The position numbers and the translations under genes are program-made. Under the pieces are notes generated by a model that saw only the letters and a list, made by a program, of their open reading frames with translations, ran no database searches and was not told where the DNA came from. From Rhizobium sp. (lineage in GTDB: Bacteria > Pseudomonadota > Alphaproteobacteria > Rhizobiales > Rhizobiaceae): a stretch of 63,604 bases of DNA. Shown one piece after another: positions 34,327-44,393 of this stretch; position 1 is the first letter of the stretch; every line of letters starts with the position of its first letter. Location: NCBI GenBank assembly GCA_028290545.1, contig JAQGJP010000100.1, forward strand, positions 1 through 63,604. The letters are read 5' to 3'.

Positions 34327-35835
34327 TTACCGCGGCATCCACCAGCCGGTACGGCTGCCGATATGCATGTTGAGCGTCTTGGTTTCGGTATAATCTTCCA
34401 CGGCATGCTTGCCGAGTTCACGGCCGAGGCCCGACTGGCGGTAGCCGCCGAAGGGCAATTCCGGCGTGCCGTCCATGAAGGTGTTCATCCAGATCGTACC
34501 AGCGCGAACACGGCGGCCGATGGTCATGCATGTATCGAAATTGCTGCTCCAGACGCCGGCGGAAAGGCCGTAATCCACCGCGTTGGCAATCTGGATCGCC
34601 TCGTCCAGCGTCTCGAATGTCAGCACCGACAGCACCGGGCCGAACACTTCCTCCTTCGCCACCGCCATATCCCTGGTCACCCCCGACAGGATGGTCGGGG
34701 CCATATACTGGCCCATGCCGAGATCGAGCGTGCCGCCGGCGTGGGAAACGGTCACCCCGCCTTCCGACGCGGCCGAGACATAAGCCTCGATCTTTTCGAG
34801 ATGCTGGGGCGTGATGATCGCGCCGACCTGTGTCGACGGATCCAGCGGATCGCCAACTTTCACTTTCGCGGAAAGTTCGGCGATGCGGGCCGTGACGTCC
34901 CTGGCGATATCCTTGTGCAGGATCAACCGCGAACCGGCATTGCAGCATTCGCCGGCGTTGAACCAGGCGCCGAACACTGCGGCATCGATGAATTCGTCGA
35001 GATTGGCATCGGGGAAAACGATTTGCGGGTTCTTGCCGCCGAGTTCCAGCGAGACCTTCTTCAAGGTTTGTGCCGCATTGGTCATCGTCAGCCTGCCGAC
35101 AGCGGTGGAGCCGGTGAACGACACCATGTCCACGTCAGGATGGCTGGTCATGACCGCGCCGACCTCTGCACCCGTGCCGACAATGATGTTGACGACACCT
35201 TCGGGCACGCCGGCTTCCATCAGGATTTCTCCGAGCAACAGTGTCGAGCCGGAGGTCAGTTCCGATGGCTTGACGACGGCAGTGCAACCGGCGGCCAGCG
35301 CGAAGGGCAGCTTCTGGCCGACGATCAGGAAAGGGAAATTCCACGGCGTGATGATCGACACAACGCCGATCGCCTCGCGCAGCACGACGCCCATCGTCCC
35401 CTCGCCCAGCGTATTGTAGCTCTCGCCGTGCAGGTTGCGGGCCAGAGCCGCGGCATAGCGCCAGATATCGACCGCGCCGCCGAGTTCGCCCCGGCACTGG
35501 CTGATCGGCTTGCCGGCCTCGATCGCATCGAGATAGGCGAGTTCATCGGAACGTTGGGCGATCAGGTCGGCAGCCTTGAGCAGGATATTCGAGCGCTCGC
35601 CGCCGGTCATCTTCGGCCAGGGGCCAAAATCAAAAGCTTTGCGCGCAGCGGCGATCGCGCGCTCGGCATCGGCTTTGGTCGCCGACTGGTAGCGGCTGAC
35701 CAGCACGCCATGGCTTGGCGCCAGGCGCTCTATCGTCTTGCCCTCCGCGCCGGCTGTCCATTGGCCGTCGATCAGCATCTGGAATTCGCGGACTTTCAGG
35801 TCGCTGATTGCCTGCGGGCGTATCTGGATCGTCAT
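34327..35835 (-). CDS. aldehyde dehydrogenase family protein
   Basis: This ~502-residue NAD(P)-dependent aldehyde dehydrogenase has the active-site Cys (C298) in GECCNAG, the general-base Glu in VSLELGGKNP, cofactor motif GSTAVGR and the C-terminal PFGGYRQSGLGRELG. It oxidises an aldehyde to an acid. The start at 35835 has AGGGAG seven bases upstream and forms TAATG with the preceding stop; ATG 35841 is the alternative. It ends a five-gene operon with a CoA-transferase and an enoyl-CoA hydratase. An aldehyde released by an aldolase step, then activated as a CoA thioester, is a plausible scheme. Confidence 0.93.
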   Translation of the reverse strand: MTIQIRPQAISDLKVREFQMLIDGQWTAGAEGKTIERLAPSHGVLVSRYQSATKADAERAIAAARKAFDFGPWPKMTGGERSNILLKAADLIAQRSDELAYLDAIEAGKPISQCRGELGGAVDIWRYAAALARNLHGESYNTLGEGTMGVVLREAIGVVSIITPWNFPFLIVGQKLPFALAAGCTAVVKPSELTSGSTLLLGEILMEAGVPEGVVNIIVGTGAEVGAVMTSHPDVDMVSFTGSTAVGRLTMTNAAQTLKKVSLELGGKNPQIVFPDANLDEFIDAAVFGAWFNAGECCNAGSRLILHKDIARDVTARIAELSAKVKVGDPLDPSTQVGAIITPQHLEKIEAYVSAASEGGVTVSHAGGTLDLGMGQYMAPTILSGVTRDMAVAKEEVFGPVLSVLTFETLDEAIQIANAVDYGLSAGVWSSNFDTCMTIGRRVRAGTIWMNTFMDGTPELPFGGYRQSGLGRELGKHAVEDYTETKTLNMHIGSRTGWWMPR

Positions 35836-36614
35836 TACCATTCTCCCTTGAAGGTCGCTGTTCGCTTCTGCGTGAAAGCTGCGACCCCTTCCTTGAGATC
35901 GCCGGTCTTGGAAACGAGCATGGAGCCGAGCGTCTCGACGCCCGAACCATTGTCCTCGCCATTGGCGACCGCGATCATGAGTTTCGAAATTTCGAGTGCT
36001 GCCGGGCCGCGATCGGCGATCCGCGCGGCACAGGTCTTGGCTTCAGCAAGCGACGAGCCCGTATCGAACACGGCATCGACCAGCCCATGCGCCAAGGCCT
36101 GATCGGCCGCGAACATCTCGCCCCCCAGCACCATGCGGCGGACGATCTGCGGACCGAAACGCCTGACCAGCCGCTGGGTGCCAGACCAGCCGGGCACCAT
36201 GCCGAGGCCGGTTTCCGGCAGGCCGATCCTGATCTGGCTTTCGGCGATGCGGATATCGGCGCAGGCCGCGAGTTCCAGCCCGCCGCCCAGCGCATGGCCA
36301 TTGAGCGCGGCAATCACCGGCATCCGCAGGCTTGCCAGCCGTTCGAACACCCGGTGACCAAACCGCACCCAGCCATGGCCGAATTCCTGCGGAGACATGC
36401 CCCCCCAGGCCTTGATATCGCCGCCGGCCGAAAATGCCTTGCCCTCGCCGGTGATTATGGCAACGCGGATATCGAGATTGGCCTCGACCTCGTCGCAGGC
36501 AACACCCAGCGCCTTCAGCATGTCGATATCGAGCGCGTTCAGTCGCTCCGGCCGCGAGACGGTCATCACAGCGATCGGCCCGTCGATATCGATCTTCACC
36601 TGCTTGTCAGACAT
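35835..36614 (-). CDS. enoyl-CoA hydratase/isomerase family protein
   Basis: This 259-residue crotonase-fold enzyme has the oxyanion-hole segments AFSAGGDIKAW (~residues 61-71) and HALGGGLELAACADIRI, and the PETGLGMVPGWSGTQRL block with the usual second acidic residue in the crotonase pocket. It acts on a CoA thioester, most likely as a hydratase or isomerase. ATG 36614 overlaps the CoA-transferase stop by 8 nt; a frame extension upstream to 36677 is in the CoA-transferase gene and is not used. Its presence in a LacI-regulated sugar-like operon is unusual. Confidence 0.92.
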   Translation of the reverse strand: MSDKQVKIDIDGPIAVMTVSRPERLNALDIDMLKALGVACDEVEANLDIRVAIITGEGKAFSAGGDIKAWGGMSPQEFGHGWVRFGHRVFERLASLRMPVIAALNGHALGGGLELAACADIRIAESQIRIGLPETGLGMVPGWSGTQRLVRRFGPQIVRRMVLGGEMFAADQALAHGLVDAVFDTGSSLAEAKTCAARIADRGPAALEISKLMIAVANGEDNGSGVETLGSMLVSKTGDLKEGVAAFTQKRTATFKGEW

Positions 36615-38217
36615 GGGTGCCCTCCAGAGTCCGGATCGGCTTTGTCGGCAGCGCAAGGCCGATCGGTGCATCGGCAAACAAGGCCGCGTCCATGATCTTC
36701 AGATCGTCGGCAACGATCAGCGCGAACTCGGACTGGTCGAGGATATCAGTATGGAGATTGACGCCCGGCGCGATTTCGGTGAGCACGACCCCCTCGGACG
36801 TCAGCTTCATAACGCAGCGTTCGGTGACGTAGGTGATGTCCTGGCCTTGCGCGACCGCACGCCTGCCGGAGAACGTCACGTGCTCGACCTCGTTGACCAG
36901 TTTCTTCAGCTTGCCTTCCTTCTCGATGACGAGCTTGCCGGCGGCGATGGCCAGTTTCGCGCCGGCATTGAACATGCCGGAGAAGACAATCTTTTTCGCC
37001 CGCGCGGTGATGTCGACAAAGCCGCCTGCCCCCGCCGTCACATGCGGCCGGAACGACAGCTTGGAGACATTGACCGAGCCATCGCGGCCGATCTCGAGGA
37101 AGGAGAGCAGCGAGGCATCGAAGCCGCCGCCTTGGAAATAGGTGAACTGATAAGGCGAGGGCATATAGGCGTCGGCATTCGAGGCGCAGCCGAAGGCGAA
37201 ATCCAGGAGCGGCACACCACCGACCGCACCCTGTTCGATGACCCAGGTGACCGCGCCATGCAAACCCTCTTCCATCAGGATGCGGGGCACATTGGCCGAA
37301 ATGCCGAAGCCGAGATTGACGCAGCTGTTGGCTTCAAGTTCCTGCGCCACGCGGCGGGCGATGACCTTCTGGATGTTGAATTCCGGCACTCGGAACGTTT
37401 CGAGCGGCCGGAAGATCTCGCCGGAAATCGCCGGATCGTAATGCGTTTGTGTCGTCTGCTTCTGGTCCGGATCGACCACGACATAGTCGACCAGCATTCC
37501 CGGCACGCGCACGTCATGCGGCTTGAGCGAGCCCTGCTTGGTGATGCGTTTGACCTGGGCGATGACGATGCCGCCATTGTTGCGGGCGGCAAGCGCCTGG
37601 TCGAGGCCGCCCAGATAAGCGCCCTCATGCTCATAGGTGAGGTTGCCGTGCTCGTCGGCGGTGGTGGCGCGAATGATTGCCACCTGCGGCGCGATCGCCG
37701 GGAAATAAAGCCAGTCCTCACCCTCGAACTCTATCTTCCTGACGACCGGCTCGGCCGCTGCCGCATCATTCATCGCGCAGCCCTGGCGGTCCGGATCGGC
37801 GAAGGTATCGAGGCCGATCTTGGTGATCACACCCGGGCGCTTGGCGGCCGCCTCGCGATGCATATCGAACAGGATGCCGGACGGGATGTTGTAGGCCGGG
37901 ATTTCATTGGCGCCGATCATCTGCCAGATCAGCGGCGGCTCGGATGTCGATGGGCCGGACGGATAGGAACCGCCGAGGATTTTCTTGAGCAGACCCTTCC
38001 TGGCGATATGGTCGATGCCCTTGATGCCGCTCATGTCACCCGCCGCAATCGGATGCAGCGTCGTCAGATCGCGCGGATGGCCTGACGCGTCGAAACGCTC
38101 GCCGATCGCCTTCAGCATCGCATCCGGGCAGCCGAGGCCGCTCGATGACGAGACGGAGACAATGGCTCCATCCGGGATCAGGGCTGCGGCTTCGGAAAAG
38201 GTGATGTGCTTGTTCAT
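36607..38217 (-). CDS. acyl-CoA:acetate/3-ketoacid CoA-transferase (fused alpha-beta)
   Basis: This 536-residue family I CoA-transferase carries both the alpha-like and beta-like halves in one chain, as in the YdiF/propionate CoA-transferase type. The catalytic glutamate is E328 in the EQGAVGG motif. The enzyme moves CoA from a donor such as acetyl- or succinyl-CoA to a carboxylic acid. It lies 10 nt downstream of a Gfo/Idh/MocA gene and overlaps the hydratase gene by 8 nt. Together with aldehyde dehydrogenase it would turn an aldehyde into an acyl-CoA without an acyl-CoA synthetase. Confidence 0.92.
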   Translation of the reverse strand: MNKHITFSEAAALIPDGAIVSVSSSSGLGCPDAMLKAIGERFDASGHPRDLTTLHPIAAGDMSGIKGIDHIARKGLLKKILGGSYPSGPSTSEPPLIWQMIGANEIPAYNIPSGILFDMHREAAAKRPGVITKIGLDTFADPDRQGCAMNDAAAAEPVVRKIEFEGEDWLYFPAIAPQVAIIRATTADEHGNLTYEHEGAYLGGLDQALAARNNGGIVIAQVKRITKQGSLKPHDVRVPGMLVDYVVVDPDQKQTTQTHYDPAISGEIFRPLETFRVPEFNIQKVIARRVAQELEANSCVNLGFGISANVPRILMEEGLHGAVTWVIEQGAVGGVPLLDFAFGCASNADAYMPSPYQFTYFQGGGFDASLLSFLEIGRDGSVNVSKLSFRPHVTAGAGGFVDITARAKKIVFSGMFNAGAKLAIAAGKLVIEKEGKLKKLVNEVEHVTFSGRRAVAQGQDITYVTERCVMKLTSEGVVLTEIAPGVNLHTDILDQSEFALIVADDLKIMDAALFADAPIGLALPTKPIRTLEGTHV

Positions 38218-38227
38218 TCTCGTTGTC

Positions 38228-40278
<2,051 letters not shown>

Positions 40279-40317
40279 GATTTCCTCCCGGGGCTTCCTG
40301 CCCGCTGAATGGGTTTT

Positions 40318-40337
40318 AATTGGAACGATCCAAATTT
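40318..40337. promoter_or_regulatory. LacI-type operator near the regulator gene
   Basis: TTGGAACGATCCAA has 5-bp inverted half-sites around a central ACGA, flanked by AA/TT. A near copy (TTTGGAACGATCTAA) lies at 40516, ~200 bp away. It is placed ~40 bp upstream of the LacI start. Confidence 0.65.
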
Positions 40338-40515
40338 GTCAAGCGGCTTTTAGAAGAATTCTGGACGCTTGCGACGGACGAGGTTGTGCTCTCTGTCATT
40401 CTGTAAGTCTATAATTTGTCTTTTATATAATATTTTCAATCGTTTTTGTTTAATGCAGCCGGCATGAAGCGAGGCCGGGCGAGAAACATTCAATTCCGCC
40501 ACAATTTGGCACTTG

Positions 40516-40537
40516 AAATTTGGAACGATCTAAATTA
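40516..40537. promoter_or_regulatory. LacI-type operator near the DUF993 gene
   Basis: The second copy, TTTGGAACGATCTAAA, sits ~30 bp upstream of the DUF993 ATG, where a bound repressor would block transcription. The spacing to copy 1 (about 198 bp) would allow DNA looping. Between the two lie AT-rich promoter-like sequences and no gene. Confidence 0.65.
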
Positions 40538-40565
40538 TTGCCTTTGCGAAATCTGGGAGGTCATC

Positions 40566-41732
40566 ATGACATTGACGCTGAAACTGCCGACATCAACCGG
40601 CCCGGTCGAGGATTACCGGCTTGTGGGCCAGCCGATCGCACGGCCGGCAACGCCGCCGCGATTCAATCGCATCGCCTATGCCGCCGCCCATGTCGTTTCC
40701 GATCCCTTGAGGGATCTCGATCCCTGGAACCGCCCGGCGGTGGATTGGGATGCGACCATGGCCTTCCGACATCATCTCTGGAGTCTGGGCTTCAGGATCG
40801 CCGAAGCGATGGATACCGCCCAGCGCGGCATGGGCCTCGACTGGACGGGTGCGCAGGAACTGATCCGCCGCTCGCTCGCGGAATCCCGCAGCGTGCCGGG
40901 CGCCGATCTCGCCTGCGGCGCCGGCACCGATCATCTTACCCCTACCGATACGCGGTCCCTCGATGATGTCGTTGCCGCCTACGAGACGCAGATAGAATTC
41001 GTGGAAAAGCATGGTGGACGGGCGATCATGATGGCGAGCCGGGCGCTCGCCCGCGTCGCGAAATCACCGGACGACTACCTCAAAGTCTACAGCCGCATCC
41101 TGTCCCAGACAAAGGACAAAGTCGTGCTGCATTGGCTCGGCGACATGTTCGATCGACAGTTGGCGGGCTATTGGGGCGGCGCGAATTTCAACGAAGCGCT
41201 GGACTCCGTGATCCGGATCATCAACGAGAACAGACACAAGGTCGAAGGCATCAAGATCTCGCTGCTCGACAATGCCAAGGAAGTCGAGTTGCGCAACCGG
41301 CTGCCGGAAGGCGTCTTGTGCTTCACCGGCGACGATTTCAATTACGCGGAACTGATCGAGGGGGACGGCAGCCGTTACAGCCACGCGCTGCTGGGCATTT
41401 TCGATGCGGTCGCACCCTCGGCCTCCAAGGCACTGGTGTCGCTGGCGGCCGGCGATGTCAAGACTTTCCGTTCGGTCATCGAGCCGACCGTGCCGCTGTC
41501 GCGAAAAATCTTCGAGGCACCGACGCAATATTACAAGGCGGGCGTGGTGTTCCTTGCCTGGCTGAACGGCCACCAGAGCCATTTCAGCCTGCCGGCCGGG
41601 CTGCAATCCTCACGCGGTCTGTTGCACTATGCCGATATCTTCCGGCTGGCGGACCAGGCCGACGTGCTCGACAAGCCGGAACTCGCCATGCGGCGCATGG
41701 CGAGTTTCGTCGGTGTCTACGGCGTCGAGTAG
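40566..41732 (+). CDS. DUF993 dihydrodipicolinate synthase-like protein
   Basis: This 388-residue protein of the DUF993 family is related to the class I aldolase (DHDPS/NAL) barrel. A Schiff-base lysine candidate lies in VEGIKISLLDNAKE, matching the position of K in dihydrodipicolinate synthases. No experimentally settled reaction is known to me; a retro-aldol cleavage of a keto-sugar or keto-acid is the usual guess. The ATG follows a strong GGGAGG. It is under a LacI-type operator and divergent from the regulator operon. Its 3' end overlaps the convergent MFS gene by 16 nt. Confidence 0.88.
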   Translation: MTLTLKLPTSTGPVEDYRLVGQPIARPATPPRFNRIAYAAAHVVSDPLRDLDPWNRPAVDWDATMAFRHHLWSLGFRIAEAMDTAQRGMGLDWTGAQELIRRSLAESRSVPGADLACGAGTDHLTPTDTRSLDDVVAAYETQIEFVEKHGGRAIMMASRALARVAKSPDDYLKVYSRILSQTKDKVVLHWLGDMFDRQLAGYWGGANFNEALDSVIRIINENRHKVEGIKISLLDNAKEVELRNRLPEGVLCFTGDDFNYAELIEGDGSRYSHALLGIFDAVAPSASKALVSLAAGDVKTFRSVIEPTVPLSRKIFEAPTQYYKAGVVFLAWLNGHQSHFSLPAGLQSSRGLLHYADIFRLADQADVLDKPELAMRRMASFVGVYGVE

Positions 41733-42949
41733 TGAGACCGGACGACGGCCCTGGATGTTCTGAGCTCGATCATGAACAGCAGGAATGGCACGATGCCCAG
41801 GAGCGCGCCGACTGTCGCCGCTGCGTTCCAGCCGCCCCAATGGTAGCTTATCGTACCGACGATCGACCCGATCGCGCCGCCGATGAAGGTGAAGGTCATA
41901 TAGAGGGCATTCACCCGGCCACGCCGCTCGGGCGATACAGAGAAGATGATCCTCTGGCTGACGATCTGGTTGGCCTGCACCGCGCCATCAAGAATGATCG
42001 TCAGAACAGCGAGCGTTATCAGAGCCAACGCATCGACCGCAGCGATCGTTCCGGCGAAACACAGGGCCAGGGCCAGCATCGCCGCGCCGGTGACGATCTT
42101 GCTCAAGCCCCGATCCGCCAGTCGTCCGGCAATCGGCGCTGACAGAGCGCCTCCCGCCCCGGCGAGCGCGAAGAGGCCGATCCCGCTCGTGCTGAGATGG
42201 AAGCGCTCCGCGAGCATGACCGGCGCCACCGTCCAGAACAGATTGAATGCTGCAAATATCATGAACTGATATGTCGCCCGCCAGCGCAGCGCCGGCATTT
42301 CCCGTAACATGCCAGCCATCGACCAGAGTATCTGGCCATAATGCATGCCGCCTTTCGGCTTGTGCTGCGGCAACATCCGGTACAGCGCAAGGCCAATCAC
42401 CACCATGACGGCGGCTGACGCGAAAAACACCGTGCGCCAACCGAAACTCGCGGCAATGAAAAGCGACAATGGTCTCGCCAGCATGATGCCGGTGAGCAGG
42501 CCGGCCATGATATTGCCGACAACGCGACCCCGGCGCTCGACGGGAACCATGTGCGCCGCCAGCGGCAGGAGCACCTGCGCACCGGTCGAACACACGCCGA
42601 TCAGCAGCGACGCGGCGAAAAACGGCGCCGCCGACGTCGATACCGCCATGCCGACCAGGCTTACGGCAACGATACTCAACGTTACGAGAACAAGCTTTTT
42701 GCTCTCGACCAGATCGGAAAGCGAGACGAGGAAAAACAGGCCCAGACCATAGCCGATCTGGGTGATGCTGACGAGCGAGCCGGCCAGATCTGGTCCAACC
42801 CCAATCTCCGGGGCGATCTGCGAGATCAGCGGCTGGGCATAATAGAGATTGGCGACCAGCGTGCCGACTGCGATCGCGATCAGGGTGAGAAAAGCCGTCG
42901 AGGGACCATCCCCGACGGCAGTGTTCGAGGCGTGGCTAACCTCAGCCAT
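41717..42949 (-). CDS. MFS transporter
   Basis: This 410-residue protein has twelve predicted membrane helices and MFS loop motifs (for example GRVVGNIMAGLL after helix 4 and ADRGLSKIV in the second half). It resembles the drug/sugar-efflux-like group of MFS proteins. It overlaps the aldo/keto reductase gene by 8 nt (co-transcribed) and the convergent DUF993 gene by 16 nt. It may export or import a compound related to the locus, but efflux of an unrelated toxicant is just as possible. Confidence 0.92.
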   Translation of the reverse strand: MAEVSHASNTAVGDGPSTAFLTLIAIAVGTLVANLYYAQPLISQIAPEIGVGPDLAGSLVSITQIGYGLGLFFLVSLSDLVESKKLVLVTLSIVAVSLVGMAVSTSAAPFFAASLLIGVCSTGAQVLLPLAAHMVPVERRGRVVGNIMAGLLTGIMLARPLSLFIAASFGWRTVFFASAAVMVVIGLALYRMLPQHKPKGGMHYGQILWSMAGMLREMPALRWRATYQFMIFAAFNLFWTVAPVMLAERFHLSTSGIGLFALAGAGGALSAPIAGRLADRGLSKIVTGAAMLALALCFAGTIAAVDALALITLAVLTIILDGAVQANQIVSQRIIFSVSPERRGRVNALYMTFTFIGGAIGSIVGTISYHWGGWNAAATVGALLGIVPFLLFMIELRTSRAVVRSHYSTP

Positions 42950-43982
42950 TATTGGCCTTCAGCCGTGCACGGGAGGCATCCGTCTGGCGTTCGATCATCC
43001 AGCCGGGATATTCCGACGGCAGTTTGCTGACGTCGTCGAGCCTGGTCAGTTCTTCGGAGGTCAGCACGATTTCCGTCGCCGCCAGATTGTCATCGAGCTG
43101 TTCGGGCGTCTTGGCGCCGATGATCACCGACATCACGAAAGGCCGGTGCAGCACATAGGCGAGCGCTATGCGGGCGATCGATACCCCCCGGGCCTCGGCG
43201 ATCTCCCGCATCACATCGATGCAATCGAAAGCGCGATCCTTGTTGAGCGGCGGAAAATCGAAGGTGACGCGGCGGGCGTCGTTCGGACCTCCGCCATCCC
43301 TGGAATATTTACCCGAGAGGAAGCCGCCGGCGAGCGGGCTCCAGACCATCAGGCCCAGCTTTTCCGACTCCAGCATCGGCACGATTTCGCGTTCGAGATC
43401 CCGACCCGCAATGGTGTAATAGGACTGCAGCGTCACCGGCCTGGTCCATCCATGCATGTCGGCGATGCCGGCCGCCTTTGCTATCTTCCACGCGGCCCAG
43501 TTCGAAATGCCCCAATAGCGGATATGGCCCTGACGGATCAGGTCCTCCATGGCGCGCACCGTTTCCTCGACCGGGGTGATCGGGTCCGTGCCATGGATCT
43601 GGTAGAGATCGATATAGTCGGTGCCGAGGCGCTTGAGGCTGGCCTTCACCCCATCCATGATATGGCCGCGCGAGGCGCCGCGATCGTTATGGCCTGGCCC
43701 GGTCTGGCCGAAGACCTTGGTGGCGAGCACGATGTCGGAGCGCTGGCGGCCGGAATTTTTCATCGCCTGACCGGTGATTTCTTCAGAAAGGCCCTCGGAA
43801 TAAACGTCGGCCGTATCGATGAAGTTGACGCCGGCATCGAGCGCGCGCGCAACGATGCCGTCAGCGACGGACTGGTCAAGTGTGCCGATATTGGTCCAGA
43901 AGCCTTTGCCGCCGAATGTCATGGTGCCGAGGCAGATTTCGGAAACGGCAAGACCAGTGTTGCCCAATGTTTTATAACGCAT
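42942..43982 (-). CDS. aldo/keto reductase
   Basis: This 346-residue (alpha/beta)8-barrel NADPH-dependent reductase has the catalytic tetrad visible: Asp and Tyr in DTADVYSEG, Lys in LATKVFG and His in YQIHGTDP. The C-terminal cofactor segment VIIGAKTPEQLDDNL is intact. It reduces carbonyls of sugars or aldehydes or works in reverse. It is the first gene of a two-gene unit with the MFS transporter. No operator resembling those of the neighbouring LacI loci was found before it. Confidence 0.93.
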   Translation of the reverse strand: MRYKTLGNTGLAVSEICLGTMTFGGKGFWTNIGTLDQSVADGIVARALDAGVNFIDTADVYSEGLSEEITGQAMKNSGRQRSDIVLATKVFGQTGPGHNDRGASRGHIMDGVKASLKRLGTDYIDLYQIHGTDPITPVEETVRAMEDLIRQGHIRYWGISNWAAWKIAKAAGIADMHGWTRPVTLQSYYTIAGRDLEREIVPMLESEKLGLMVWSPLAGGFLSGKYSRDGGGPNDARRVTFDFPPLNKDRAFDCIDVMREIAEARGVSIARIALAYVLHRPFVMSVIIGAKTPEQLDDNLAATEIVLTSEELTRLDDVSKLPSEYPGWMIERQTDASRARLKANNG

Positions 43983-44393
43983 ATCGGAATGTCCCTGAAT
44001 GTTTCGTTCGGAAGCTGCGGTGGGACGCGGACCTTTGTCAGGTCGAAAAGGCGGGAGGATACAGGTACGGAGGCGTGCTTGTCACTGCAGCTCAAAAACA
44101 TGTAGGTCGGAGAGCAGGCAGATCAAGTCTTTCAAGACCAGTGTTGCGATTTCTTTTTTCTCATGCTCCCAGTCTGTCGGTGCGCGGGAGAACGCAATCC
44201 AATCCACTCATCTCGAAAGTCTATGGAGATCTCGGCACCCTATCCGGCGCGGAGCGGCCGCAGGCACATCGTCAGAATCAGGTTAGCCGCCATGCCGCTC
44301 GGTGAGGGCGTGCCCCGTGATCGGCAGGAATTGGGGTGCGGGATCAATGTGGGGCCGGCGAATACGCCGGTCCCAAATGTATTCCAACCGTCG
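43983..44393. other. 411-bp gap between aldo/keto reductase and RTX gene
   Basis: It holds the presumed promoter of the minus-strand reductase/MFS unit and the 3' flank of the giant RTX gene, including a hairpin at 44351-44374. No convincing coding frame or RNA gene was seen; short open frames here are composition-driven. Confidence 0.6.
44351..44374 (-). terminator. hairpin downstream of the giant RTX gene
   Basis: A 10-bp stem GGGGCCGGCG/CGCCGGTCCC (one G-T pair) with a 4-nt loop lies 20 bp past the RTX stop on the minus strand. It is very stable; there is no U-tract, so Rho-independent termination is uncertain. Confidence 0.5.

Noticed and set aside
34216..36102. 628-codon open frame on the plus strand
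   Set aside because: It lies opposite the aldehyde dehydrogenase and hydratase genes and has the same shadow composition; no domain is recognisable.
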